Notes under the pieces: generated by a model
The model's input: only the letters and a program-made list of their open reading frames with translations
Told to the model about the DNA's origin: nothing
Database searches by the model: none
Assembly: GCA_036521415.1 (NCBI GenBank)
Contig: DATDHU010000066.1
Span: 1 to 64,000 of the forward strand
Direction: 5' to 3'
Source: DASXMT01 sp036521415
GTDB lineage: Bacteria; Actinomycetota; Acidimicrobiia; Acidimicrobiales; RAAP-2
DNA: 64,000 bases
Position numbers and translations under genes: made by a program
Shown here: in pieces, positions 42,098 through 50,616 of the stretch
Layout: every line of letters starts with the position of its first letter
Position numbering within the stretch: position 1 is the stretch's first letter

Positions 42098-44021
42098 CGG
42101 AGGGCACCTTCCCGGCCAGCGGCGGCCCGGTCGCACCGGTGGGCGGGCTCCCGGTCACCTGGTCGTTCGCCCGCCGGGTGGCCCGGCGCCGGTCCCACCA
42201 CGCGCCGACGTCGGCGTAGACCCGACCCATGCCGTAGGGGTTGCGGCCGACCGCCACGATGCCCACCCCGAAGAGGATGTAAGTGAAGCCGGAGATCGAG
42301 GGGATGTGCAGGCCGATCAGGGGGGCGAAGGCCAGGCCGATGCCGGCCTGCACCGACCCGCTCAAGATAGTGACCCCGGCCAGGACCACGGCCACGAACA
42401 GCACCATGGAGTTGACGAAGCTGAACTGGGCCACCGACACCGTGCGGGACATGCCGCCGTAGAGGGCGCCGGCCAGCCCGGCCAGGCCGCCCGACAGGAC
42501 GAAGACGGCCAACTTGGTGCTGGTGATGTTCATCCCCACCGTCGCACACGCCGCCTGGCTGTCGCTCATGGCCACCAGCCGGCGCCCGAACGGCCCTCGC
42601 CGCAGCGCCCCCACCCCGATCAGGCAGAGGGCGAACACGATGGCGAGGAGGATGATGAACGACCGGTCGGAGGTGAAGCGCAGGCCGAAGATCTCCGGAC
42701 GACCGACGGTGATCGACCCGCCGCTGACCACCGACGGGTTGATGAAAAAGATGCTGTCCATCAGAGCGGCGAAGGCCAGGGTGGCGAGGGCCATGTACAG
42801 GCCGCGCAGCCGAAGGGCGGGGAGGGCCAACAACCCGCCGGCCGCCGCGCACAGCCCGATGGCGGCCAGAACGCCGAGGATCGAGCTGCCCCCGTCCACC
42901 TTGCTCATGGCCCAACAGCCGAGGCCGATGAAGGTGAACTGGCACAGCCACGCCTGCCCCCCATAGCCCGAGAGCAAGACGAGCGACAGGGCAGCCAGGC
43001 CGATGGCCAGAGCCAGCCCGAGCGTGTAGAGGTTGTTGCCGGTGATGAGCGAGGACAACAGCGCCGAGAACCCGACCAGGACCACCCCGCTGACCAGGGT
43101 CGTGGTAAGGGAGGGCACCCGGGGGGCACGGATGCGGACGACGCGGCCGACCGACAATTTGGCCTGGGGCAAGATGAGCAGGGCGATGATCAACAAGCCC
43201 ATGGGCAACACGGCGGTGACGTCGTTCAGGGCACTGGAGGGGACATAGCCGACGGCCATCGACTCGCCCACCCCGAGGATCATGGCCCCCAAGAAGGTGA
43301 GCGGGAGGCTGCGCAGCCGACCGACGATGGCGGCGGCGTAGCCGAAGATGACCAGCTCGGACAGGATCTGGATGCTCATCCCGGTGCCGGGGGCCAACAG
43401 GATGCCGGCCAGCCCGGCCAGCATGAAGCCGATCATCCATGCGAACCCGGAGATGCGGCTGGACCGGGCCCCGGTCATCGAGGCCAGCGCCGGGTCGTCG
43501 ACCACGGCCCGCATGGAGACCCCCAGCCGGGTCCGCTTGAACAGCACCCAGAGCCCGCCGGCCACGCCCACCGCACACCCGATCGTGATGAGCTGCTCGT
43601 AGGTGAGGTTGACGTTGAGCACGTCGACCTGGTCGCTGGCGAACCACGAGGGCAGGTTCCGGACCACGGTCTGGTTCCAGATGGTGCTGGTCAGCCCGTA
43701 GAGGATCAGGAACATGCCCAGGGTGACCACGATCATGGTGTTGAGCGACGACCCGTAGAGCGGTCGCATGAGGACGCGTTCCACGCCCAGGGCGAACAGC
43801 GGGGCCACGACGAGCAGGACGATGACGAGGGACAAGACGGGGTCCCACCCCCAGCCCTGCCACAGCTGCCAGTACAGGTAGGCCAGGAACATCCCGACCG
43901 CACCGTGGGCGAAGTTGAACACGCCGGTGGCGTTGTAGGTGACGACCAGGCCGCTGGCCGTCACCGCATAGATGGACCCGGTGACCACACCGGTCACCAA
44001 CAGGCTGAGGAACTCGGTCAT
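42090..44021 (-). CDS. Fused LivH-LivM permease
   Basis: A 643-residue membrane protein combining both permeases of a branched-chain amino-acid-type ABC importer. The N-terminal 290 residues are LivH-like (GSIYAVTASGLVVTYNATGVFNFAHGAVGMFLAYLYW; RAVVDDPALASMTGARSSRISGFAWMIG), and the rest is LivM-like (LVLLSGYGGQAWLCQFTFIGLG; RRLVAMSDSQAACATVGMNITSTKLAVFVLSGGLAGLAGALYG). About 15 or more membrane segments are expected. It pairs with the LivGF ATPase and the LivK-type binding protein on either side. Confidence 0.87.
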   Translation of the reverse strand: MTEFLSLLVTGVVTGSIYAVTASGLVVTYNATGVFNFAHGAVGMFLAYLYWQLWQGWGWDPVLSLVIVLLVVAPLFALGVERVLMRPLYGSSLNTMIVVTLGMFLILYGLTSTIWNQTVVRNLPSWFASDQVDVLNVNLTYEQLITIGCAVGVAGGLWVLFKRTRLGVSMRAVVDDPALASMTGARSSRISGFAWMIGFMLAGLAGILLAPGTGMSIQILSELVIFGYAAAIVGRLRSLPLTFLGAMILGVGESMAVGYVPSSALNDVTAVLPMGLLIIALLILPQAKLSVGRVVRIRAPRVPSLTTTLVSGVVLVGFSALLSSLITGNNLYTLGLALAIGLAALSLVLLSGYGGQAWLCQFTFIGLGCWAMSKVDGGSSILGVLAAIGLCAAAGGLLALPALRLRGLYMALATLAFAALMDSIFFINPSVVSGGSITVGRPEIFGLRFTSDRSFIILLAIVFALCLIGVGALRRGPFGRRLVAMSDSQAACATVGMNITSTKLAVFVLSGGLAGLAGALYGGMSRTVSVAQFSFVNSMVLFVAVVLAGVTILSGSVQAGIGLAFAPLIGLHIPSISGFTYILFGVGIVAVGRNPYGMGRVYADVGAWWDRRRATRRANDQVTGSPPTGATGPPLAGKVPSVG

Positions 44022-44046
44022 CGCCCCGTGACCGCCGCTCGCTCGG

Positions 44047-44061
44047 CCCCGCTCAGCGGGG
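44047..44061 (-). other. Stem-loop over the livK-like stop codon
   Basis: CCCCGC (44047-44052) and GCGGGG (44056-44061) pair around the TGA of the binding-protein gene. There is no T run. A stem at this place could reduce read-through into the permease gene or protect the 3' end of the binding-protein message, which often must be more abundant. Confidence 0.35.
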
Positions 44062-45315
44062 AATGCCCTTGTAGCTCGACGGGTAGAAGCCCTTGGGGTT
44101 GCACACGAACGCCGCCTTGGGATCGGGGCTGATCCGCAGCCACTTCCCGTTGGTGTACTTGGCCGCGATCCAGCACTGCCCCGGGATCTTCTGGGCTGGG
44201 TTCTGCACCGAGATCAGCCCACTGGCGTTGAACGAATCGACTTTGTTGAGCTGGGCCACCAGGCCGGCCCGCGTCGGGTTGGGGCCGGCCGCCTTGAGCG
44301 CCTGGACGAACAGTTGGGCGTTGATCCAGCCATCTAGCGTGAACAGGTCGAGGCTGGGATTGGGATCCGCCTTCTTCACCCACGTGTCGAAGGTGCCCAC
44401 GGCCGGGATGACCTTGGCGTCCTCGCCCATGTAGAGCGCGGTCACGGTGTACAGCAAGGTGCCGTTGCCCGACGACCCGGGATTGAACGCCTTCGAGTAC
44501 GTGCCGGCTCCGGTCAGCAGGGGCACATTGAGACCCTGCTGTTTCATCTGCTGCGCAATGGTGGAGATTTCCGTCGGGCCCTGGGAGATCTCCAGGACCA
44601 TCTTCACCCCTGAGCTCTTCATCTTGATGATGTCGGACAGGAAGGAGGTCTCTGTGTAGCCGGCGTCGCGGGAGTACACCCACTTGTAGCCGAGGTTGTA
44701 GGTCAGGTTCCGGTAGACCTGCTCGGAGGCGATGGCGGAAGCGGCCGCGTTGGCCCCGATGTACCCCACCGCCTTGATGGCCGCCGGGTTCTCCGACTTG
44801 AACCACTTGAACGGGCCGTTGGGCGCCCCCCCGGTGACCAGGGGAATGGCCGAGTACACGTTGGGGTCGGGGAACATCGACGGGCTCAGGACCTGGGCGA
44901 CCATCGGCACCTTGTTGGCGTCGATCGCCGGCTGCTCGGCATTGTCGAGCAACGAGTAGCCCCCGACGAAGGCGAAGTCGTTCTTGGCGATGCTTTCGGC
45001 CTCGGAGGCCACGGTGCCCGAGGAGAAGGCACTGTCCCGGGCGTCCAGGATGATCTTTCGCCCGTTCACGCCACCCTGGCTGTTGATGTAGTTGAAGTAG
45101 GCCTGGGCGCCGACCTTCGCCCCCTTGAACAGGCCGGGGATCGGGGCGGAGATGTCGCTGATCGACCCGACGGTGATGGTGTTGGCCGTCACTCCCGGCG
45201 TCGCCGTGGTCGTGTCCGCACCGGCCACCGACGTGGTCGCGCCCAGTGAAAGGGTGCCGACACCGATGGCCAGTGCCAGACCACAGGTCACGATCCTGCC
45301 GTTGCCAAGCCTCAT
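44053..45315 (-). CDS. LivK-type branched-chain amino-acid-type binding protein
   Basis: A 420-residue secreted binding protein of the periplasmic-binding-protein type I fold. A signal peptide (IVTCGLALAIGVGTLSLGATTSVAGA) is followed by ITVGSISDISAPIPGLFKGAKVGAQAYFNYINSQGGVNGRKIIL, the typical opening of LivK-like domains. It should capture amino acids, amides or small aromatic acids and deliver them to the fused permease. GGGGGGAAT precedes the ATG. No lipobox was seen, although the host lacks an outer membrane, so retention at the surface is not explained. Confidence 0.86.
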   Translation of the reverse strand: MRLGNGRIVTCGLALAIGVGTLSLGATTSVAGADTTTATPGVTANTITVGSISDISAPIPGLFKGAKVGAQAYFNYINSQGGVNGRKIILDARDSAFSSGTVASEAESIAKNDFAFVGGYSLLDNAEQPAIDANKVPMVAQVLSPSMFPDPNVYSAIPLVTGGAPNGPFKWFKSENPAAIKAVGYIGANAAASAIASEQVYRNLTYNLGYKWVYSRDAGYTETSFLSDIIKMKSSGVKMVLEISQGPTEISTIAQQMKQQGLNVPLLTGAGTYSKAFNPGSSGNGTLLYTVTALYMGEDAKVIPAVGTFDTWVKKADPNPSLDLFTLDGWINAQLFVQALKAAGPNPTRAGLVAQLNKVDSFNASGLISVQNPAQKIPGQCWIAAKYTNGKWLRISPDPKAAFVCNPKGFYPSSYKGIPR

Positions 45316-45435
45316 ATTCCCCCCTGCTCCCCGGCGGTTTCGTCGAGGTCGACCGAACTGGTCCAGAGCAGACTAAGACGCCCCCCTCCGCAATGCAACA
45401 GGTTCCTGTCTGGGCCACCGCACCGACCTGGACCC

Positions 45436-46332
45436 TCAATACGGCCGGTCACCCACGATGGTGGCCCGCTCCATGACCCGGCGTTGGGGCGCGTAATCGG
45501 ACACGGCGTAGTGCTGCGTGCACCGGTTGTCCCAGAAGGCGACGGAGTTGGGCTCCCACCGGAAGCGGCACTGGTACTCGGGCACCCGGGCCTGGGCGCA
45601 GAGGTGCGCGAGCAGCGCTGCGCTCTCGCCGGGGTCGAGCCCGACGACCTCTGTGGTGAACACCTCGTTGACGTACAACAGCTTTCGGCCGGTGCGAGGG
45701 TGCGTCCGCACGACGGGGTGCTCGGCCGGCGGGTACTGCAGCCGCATGTCGGCCAGCTTGGCCGGTTCCATATTGAGCCCGAACGAAGCGGTGAAGTCGT
45801 GAACGGCCCGGAGGCCATCGATCCGCCCCTTCGTCTCGTCGTCCAGGCATGCGTAGGCCATATACATGTCGGCCCACAGGGTGTCGCCTCCGCTCCGGGC
45901 CGGTATGACGCAGCGCAGCACCGAGCCGAGGGACGGCTCGAGCCGCCAGGACACGTCGCTGTGCCAGATGTTCTCGTACCCGCTCTCATCGGGTCCCTTG
46001 TCGAACCGCACGACCTCGGGGACCTCGCCGGCGGGCAGAAATGGGTGCACCTCGAGCTCGCCCCACAAACGGGCGAACTCGCGGTGCTGGCTACCGGTGA
46101 CGTCCTGGTCCCGGAACCACAGGACCTTCCATTCGAGCAGGGCCCGGTCGAGCTCGGCGAACAGCTCGTCATCGATCGGCCCCCCGATGCCGACACCGCG
46201 GATCTCGGCGCCGATGGTCGGGCCGGCCGGGAAGACCTCGAAGCGGCGGTACCGGATCGCCGGAACCTCGGGGCTCAACCGGGTCAACGGACGGGACCCG
46301 GCCAGCAATCCGGGGCGGATGGCAAAGGTCAC
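45436..46332 (-). CDS. TauD/TfdA-family Fe(II)/2-oxoglutarate dioxygenase
   Basis: A 298-residue enzyme of the TauD family. The iron ligands are H124 and D126 (NIWHSDVSW) and H274 (NRCTQHYAVSDY), with the 2-oxoglutarate-binding Arg in QRRVMERATI. GAEIRGVGIGGPID at the start and VLWFRDQDVTGSQH are further family features. Members hydroxylate taurine, alkyl sulfates, herbicides or other small carboxylic and sulfonic compounds. GTG 46332, with GAGGAG before it, is preferred over the longer ORF. It may be linked to the neighbouring transporter. Confidence 0.87.
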   Translation of the reverse strand: MTFAIRPGLLAGSRPLTRLSPEVPAIRYRRFEVFPAGPTIGAEIRGVGIGGPIDDELFAELDRALLEWKVLWFRDQDVTGSQHREFARLWGELEVHPFLPAGEVPEVVRFDKGPDESGYENIWHSDVSWRLEPSLGSVLRCVIPARSGGDTLWADMYMAYACLDDETKGRIDGLRAVHDFTASFGLNMEPAKLADMRLQYPPAEHPVVRTHPRTGRKLLYVNEVFTTEVVGLDPGESAALLAHLCAQARVPEYQCRFRWEPNSVAFWDNRCTQHYAVSDYAPQRRVMERATIVGDRPY

Positions 46333-46607
46333 TGGGGACTCCTCAACGTCGGCCGCTCGGCCCCCATCAGGATCTGCCGGCGTGTCGCATCCCCCCGAGG
46401 TGCCATGGGCCAAGACTAGACACTGGCTCAGCTGTGCCACCGACGGGGCATGCGAGCCCCCGTGGCCGTACCGACGGCTCTTCCGTTATCGTCGGGGACA
46501 GTCGGGCATTGCCGGAGCCAAGACCTCCAGGCGTCCTCTCGGGTGAGCGGACCGAGCGGGCCCAGCCAGCCGTTCCGTAGCACCCGTCAGAACGAGAGGA
46601 ATGCAGA

Positions 46608-47576
46608 GTGCTCGCTGTCTCCTGTGTCTCCCAGTCCGAGGACGACCCCCTGTCGGGGCTGGTGGTCGGCGATCAACCGGCGCCCGAGCCGATGGACGGT
46701 TGGGTCCGAGTCTCGCTGCGGGCCAGCGCCCTGAACCACCACGACCTGTGGTCGTTGCGTGGGGTCGGCCTCGCCCCGGAACGCCTTCCCATGATCCTCG
46801 GCTGTGACGGCGCCGGCGTCCTCGACGACGGCACCCAGGTCGTCGTCCACTCGGTGATCGGTGATCCGGCCGCCGGCGGTGGCGACGAAACCCTCGACCC
46901 CAAGCGGACCCTGCTCTCCGAGCTGCACCCCGGAACGCTGGCCGAAGAGGTCCTGGTCCCGGCGCGCAACGTCGTGCCCAAACCTGCGGGACTGTCCTTC
47001 GAGGAAGCGGCCTGCCTGCCGACGGCCTGGCTGACCGCCTATCGGATGTTGACCTCCCGGTCGGGGTTGACCGGTCCGGCGACGGTCCTCATCCAGGGAG
47101 CCGGCGGGGGTGTGGCCACCGCCGGCATCATCGTGGCCAAGGCGCTCGGGCACACCGTGTTCTGCACGTCCCGGGATGCAGGCAAGCGCCGGCGGGCCGA
47201 GGAATGCGGCGCCGATGCTGCCTTCGAGACGGGAGCCCGCCTGCCCAACAAGGTCGACGTCGTGCTGGAGACGGTGGGGCAAGCCACCTGGTCCCATTCC
47301 CTTCGGTCCCTGCGGCCCGGTGGACGGGTGGTGGTGAGCGGCGCCACCAGTGGGGCCAACCCGCCGGCCGACCTCAATCGGGTCTTCTTCTTGCAGCTCG
47401 AGGTGGTCGGGTCGACTATGGGAACCCGCGACGAGCTGGTCGAGCTCCTCTCCCTGCTCGAGGCGACCGGGGCCCGGCCGATCATCCAGGATGTTCGGCC
47501 GCTGTCCGACGCGCATGCCGCCCTGCAGTTGCTGGCGGACGGCGACGGCTTCGGGAAGTTCGTGCTCACGCCCTGA
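46608..47576 (+). CDS. Quinone oxidoreductase-like zinc-binding dehydrogenase
   Basis: A 322-residue medium-chain dehydrogenase of the quinone reductase type: SALNHHDLWSLRG, ILGCDGAGVLDDG, the VLIQGAGGGVATAGIIVAKALG Rossmann motif (GxGxxxA variant) and VDVVLETVGQATW. It lacks the four-Cys structural zinc loop. It likely transfers hydride from NADPH to a quinone or enone. The GTG start has GAGAGGAA upstream. It is divergent from the TauD-like gene with 275 bases between. Confidence 0.84.
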   Translation: MLAVSCVSQSEDDPLSGLVVGDQPAPEPMDGWVRVSLRASALNHHDLWSLRGVGLAPERLPMILGCDGAGVLDDGTQVVVHSVIGDPAAGGGDETLDPKRTLLSELHPGTLAEEVLVPARNVVPKPAGLSFEEAACLPTAWLTAYRMLTSRSGLTGPATVLIQGAGGGVATAGIIVAKALGHTVFCTSRDAGKRRRAEECGADAAFETGARLPNKVDVVLETVGQATWSHSLRSLRPGGRVVVSGATSGANPPADLNRVFFLQLEVVGSTMGTRDELVELLSLLEATGARPIIQDVRPLSDAHAALQLLADGDGFGKFVLTP

Positions 47577-47603
47577 GGTCTCGGGTCACCGAACCCGGGC
47601 TGG

Positions 47604-48614
47604 TCAGATCCCGGTGTGGTCAGCCCGGACCGGGTTGGGGTCCACCACGTGGGGCATCAGCGCGTTCGCGGGGATGGTCCCCAGCCGGCCGGCCTGGAAG
47701 TCCTCCATGGCCCGGGCGATCTCAGCCCTGGTGTTCATGACGAACGGGCCGAAGTGCTCCACCGGCTCGCCGATGGGCTGGCCCCCGAGCACGAGAATCT
47801 CGAGGTCGGGGCCGTCACCTCCCCGACCATCGTCGGCCCGGACGCCGATCCAGTCGCCGGCGCCGAACGAGGCCAACTGGCCGACGTGTACCGGCTGGCC
47901 GGCCGGGCCGGCCCGGCCCGATCCGGCCAGGACATAGACGAGGGCGTTGAAGGCCGGGTCCCAGGGGAGTTGCAACTGCGCGCCGGGCGAGACGGTGGCG
48001 TGCACGAGCGCCATGGGCGTGTGCGTCGATCCCGGACCGGCGTGGCCGCCCACCTCGCCGGCGATCACCCGCACGAGGGCTCCTCCGTCCGGCGACGAGA
48101 GCAGGGTCACGTCGCCGGCCTCGAGGCCCTGGTAGGCCGGTGGGATCATCTTGTCCTTGGCCGGGAGGTTCACCCAGAGTTGGATGCCGTGGAACAGGCC
48201 GCCCGAGATGACCAGGTCCTCGGGAGGCGTCTCGATGTGAAGGATGCCCCCTCCGGCGGTCATCCACTGTGTCGCCCCGTTGGTGATGAGGCCGCCTCCG
48301 CCGTGCGAGTCCTGGTGGGCGAAGGTCCCGTCGATCATGTAGGTGACGGTCTCGAACCCACGGTGGGGGTGCCACGGGGTTCCCTTGGGCTCACCGGGCG
48401 CGTAGTCGACTTCGCCCATCTGGTCCATGTGCACGAACGGGTCCAGATCGGAAAGGCTCATCCCGGCGAATGCCCGCCGCACCGGGAACCCCTCTCCTTC
48501 GAGGCCGCTCGGCGCCGTGGTCACCGAGGCGACGGCTCGCTCGGTGGTGGCGGCGGGGTCGGGCGGGGGGATTCGGGCCAGGGTGGACAGATCGTCCACG
48601 GTCACAGCCGGCAT
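47604..48614 (-). CDS. Pirin-family protein
   Basis: A 336-residue bicupin of the pirin family. The metal site is carried by TPWHPHRGFETVTYMIDG and the following QDSHGGGGLITNG, and a late HxxE-type pair (GGILHIETPP). Pirins bind iron and some have quercetinase activity or act in redox signalling; the role here is not determined. The C-terminal half is the second cupin, with HFGPFVMNTRAEIARAMEDFQ at the end. It is convergent with the quinone-reductase-like gene. Confidence 0.87.
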   Translation of the reverse strand: MPAVTVDDLSTLARIPPPDPAATTERAVASVTTAPSGLEGEGFPVRRAFAGMSLSDLDPFVHMDQMGEVDYAPGEPKGTPWHPHRGFETVTYMIDGTFAHQDSHGGGGLITNGATQWMTAGGGILHIETPPEDLVISGGLFHGIQLWVNLPAKDKMIPPAYQGLEAGDVTLLSSPDGGALVRVIAGEVGGHAGPGSTHTPMALVHATVSPGAQLQLPWDPAFNALVYVLAGSGRAGPAGQPVHVGQLASFGAGDWIGVRADDGRGGDGPDLEILVLGGQPIGEPVEHFGPFVMNTRAEIARAMEDFQAGRLGTIPANALMPHVVDPNPVRADHTGI

Positions 48615-48723
48615 CGGGCCTCCATTCGCTGACTACCTGTTCCTAGGGCTTGCTCCTACCGTCGACCTGCTCGACCACCAGTGCTTCGACCATCAGGGCC
48701 GGTCGGGCGAAGGCAACCGCTGG

Positions 48724-49059
48724 TCACGGTTCCTGTGCCTCCTCCACGGTGAGCTCTGCGGTCGGATCCGCTTCGAGGCGGTCGTCGGGTATCGGGAGGC
48801 CGCTTCGAATGGAGAGCCCGAAGGTCCCGTCGTCGAGCCGTTGCTCGGCCCGCCCGATGGCGGTCAGCCTGTCCCGGAAGCTGGCGGCCACGGCGTCGTC
48901 GCCCTGCTCGGCGACCAACGGCTCAGAGGGATCGCTCATGTCGCCCGACTGATCGGCGGCGATGCGGTCGTTTCGCGCCGCGGCGCTGGTTTCGGCCAGC
49001 AGGCCCTCCACCCGGGACCGTTCCGCCTTCAGCAGTGCACGGGCGCTGTCTTCATTCAC
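48724..49059 (-). CDS. DksA/TraR-like protein lacking zinc-finger cysteines
   Basis: A 111-residue protein with the layout of small DksA/TraR-type proteins: a coiled-coil half (NEDSARALLKAERSRVEGLLAETSAAAR), a linking RLTAIGRAEQRLDDGTFGLSIRSGLPIPDDRLEADPTAELTVEE segment that lines up with the usual GTYGxCxxCGxxIxxxRLxAxPxAxxC finger. The four zinc cysteines are all replaced (Ser-x-x-Ser and non-Cys further on). Such proteins bind the RNA polymerase secondary channel; loss of zinc does not exclude that. GTG 49059 with GGGAG upstream is preferred over GTG 49095. It lies downstream of the encapsulin genes on the same strand. Confidence 0.75.
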   Translation of the reverse strand: MNEDSARALLKAERSRVEGLLAETSAAARNDRIAADQSGDMSDPSEPLVAEQGDDAVAASFRDRLTAIGRAEQRLDDGTFGLSIRSGLPIPDDRLEADPTAELTVEEAQEP

Positions 49060-49137
49060 ACGCTCTCCCAACTCGATGAGACACGGATCATCCACTCCGA
49101 CCTTAGGGCAGCAGGGTCGCTGGGCATGCGGTACCGG

Positions 49138-49329
49138 CTAATGGCCGTCGTCTCCCGCCCACGATGCCGGCGGGTCACTGGCTGGGAACGACTCCTTGTC
49201 GGCCTCCTCCACTGTGTCGGCCGCCGCTGTGTCGGCCGCCCTTGTGTCGGCCGCCCTTGTGTCGGCCGCCGCTGTGTCGGCAGGGTCATCCGAGGGGGCT
49301 TCCTCCCGCTCGTCGGGGTCGTCCGGCAT
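49138..49329 (-). CDS. Small acidic repeat protein next to encapsulin
   Basis: A 63-residue acidic protein. It starts MPDDPDEREEAPSDDPAD, continues with near-repeats of a five-residue unit (AADTR / AADTA) and ends VEEADKESFPASDPPASWAGDDGH, in which ADKESFPASDPP is a motif I recognise from many small bacterial proteins of unknown function. It starts two bases after the encapsulin stop, so translation is probably coupled. Its role is unknown; a place in or around the nanocompartment is a guess from position. The coding region contains a 15-bp tandem repeat. Confidence 0.6.
   Translation of the reverse strand: MPDDPDEREEAPSDDPADTAAADTRAADTRAADTAAADTVEEADKESFPASDPPASWAGDDGH
49213..49281. repeat. 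15-bp tandem repeat in the acidic protein gene
   Basis: Four full units beginning TGTGTCGGCCGCC at 49213, 49228, 49243 and 49258, plus a partial fifth at 49273, lie head to tail. They encode the AADT units of the acidic protein and keep its frame, so copy-number changes would change protein length without breaking it. Confidence 0.88.
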
Positions 49330-49331
49330 CC

Positions 49332-50135
49332 TCAGGCGCTCAGCACGACCGCCGCGTCGGGAGAGGCCACACGGAAGCTGAAGCTCTCCCCCAGGTAGAG
49401 GTGCACGTTGTCGGCATCGTGATGGTCGTAGCCGATGGAAAGGTCCTGACCCGAGTCGAACAGGAAGTCTCCCCCCCGCATGGAGACGACCACCGCTCCC
49501 CGCACCCCGGGGGACCAGACAATGGGGCCACCGAGGATCTGGTGGAGGTGATCGAAGACGACCAGCCCACCGTGTTCGGTCGTCTCCACCACGCCGGTGT
49601 AGCCGTCGGGGCCGAGGGCCAGGCCGTAGGGGCCGCCGATGCCGACCGACAGGAGGGTCTCGACCGCCCGGGCCACGACGCCGGGATAGTTGGCAAAGTC
49701 GGCGCCGAGCGAGATAGGAGCATGAGACGACGCTTCGGTCATACCCACGATCCCGGCCTCGCCCCAACCGTGGACGACGGCGATGTTCTCGGCCATGGCT
49801 ATCTGACGGGCCGCCTCGTCCAGGCCGGCGAAATCGATGTCCTCGGCGCCCCGGTCGGCGTCGAGCAGGTCCTCCCGGGAGACCGTGAAGTCGGCTCGCA
49901 ACTCCACCAGGGCCAGCACCTGACGCTGGCGGGCGACCAGCCCCTGGGCCGGGGTCCCGGCGATGGGCTTGGTCCGGCCCAGGTTGGTCGACGAGTGCTG
50001 CCAACCCAGCGGACCGGAGAAATCGACCAGCTTGCGTGCGGCCAGGGCGGGAACGAGTCGTTGCCGACCCTCCTCGTCGATCTGGTCCCACCCGCTCTCG
50101 GTGATGGGGGCATGGGGGCGAAGGAGATGGTTCAC
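49332..50135 (-). CDS. Encapsulin shell protein
   Basis: A 267-residue encapsulin (linocin/CFP29 family) that assembles into a hollow protein shell. The N-terminus (HLLRPHAPITESGWDQIDEEGRQRLVPALAARKLVDFSGPLGW) is highly characteristic, and DFTVSREDLLDADRGAEDIDF, GGPYGLALGPDGY and the late SIGYDHHDADNVHLYLGESFSFRV match HK97-fold encapsulins of family 1. The gene follows the ferritin-like cargo gene on the same strand, overlapping it by four bases, so cargo and shell are made together, with cargo first. Confidence 0.94.
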   Translation of the reverse strand: MNHLLRPHAPITESGWDQIDEEGRQRLVPALAARKLVDFSGPLGWQHSSTNLGRTKPIAGTPAQGLVARQRQVLALVELRADFTVSREDLLDADRGAEDIDFAGLDEAARQIAMAENIAVVHGWGEAGIVGMTEASSHAPISLGADFANYPGVVARAVETLLSVGIGGPYGLALGPDGYTGVVETTEHGGLVVFDHLHQILGGPIVWSPGVRGAVVVSMRGGDFLFDSGQDLSIGYDHHDADNVHLYLGESFSFRVASPDAAVVLSA

Positions 50136-50503
50136 AGCGACCCGCCCTTCAGGCTGCCGATGGACAACGAGCCGTCGGCCTCACCGTCGCCCGCGCCCGC
50201 CTCGGCCTCGGCCTCCACCTCGGTGACCGGCTCGGTGGTGAAGAGGTACGTCCGCAAGTGCTGGTCCAATGCGGGGTCGCTCCGTCGCAACCACTCGAGC
50301 GTCATGGCCGCATGCTCTTTCTCCTCGTCCCGATTGTGGGCCAGCACCGCGGCCAACTCGCCGTCGGCAGTGGCATTGACCCGTTGGTCGTACCAGTCGA
50401 TGGCCTCGAGCTCCTCTTGCAGGGAGGTGATGGCCCGGTGACGATCGATGGTCTGGGGCGACAGTTGGTCGGCGGGCTCATGCAGTCCGGCGCTCTGTGC
50501 CAT
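50132..50503 (-). CDS. Encapsulated ferritin-like protein (EncFtn type)
   Basis: A 123-residue ferritin-like cargo protein. ELEAIDWYDQR and the later RDEEKEHA carry the iron-binding residues (E31, E61 and H64, with W37-Y38 in the usual place), matching the two-helix encapsulated ferritin class, which dimerises to form an iron oxidising site. The last 12 residues, SLSIGSLKGGSL, form the C-terminal targeting peptide (consensus near LTVGSL) that binds the shell interior. It should oxidise Fe(II) and store iron within the shell. Its stop overlaps the encapsulin start. Confidence 0.92.
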   Translation of the reverse strand: MAQSAGLHEPADQLSPQTIDRHRAITSLQEELEAIDWYDQRVNATADGELAAVLAHNRDEEKEHAAMTLEWLRRSDPALDQHLRTYLFTTEPVTEVEAEAEAGAGDGEADGSLSIGSLKGGSL

Positions 50504-50616
50504 TGGTCACGTCTCCTTGGATGTGTGGTCTGCCTCCTGGCACCGTCACCGTACCAGGAGCCCTCGGACAACGATCCTCCCGGCAGCGACGCCCGGGACC
50601 AAGATATGGTCCACCG

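Noticed and set aside
41385..44132. 915-codon plus-strand frame over the Liv permease
   Set aside because: Antisense to the LivHM and LivGF genes, which have clear domains; composition is typical of a shadow (Gln/His/Glu/Gly-rich).
49213..49281. Possible CRISPR array
   Set aside because: Units are only 15 bases without spacers, are in frame and encode the acidic protein.
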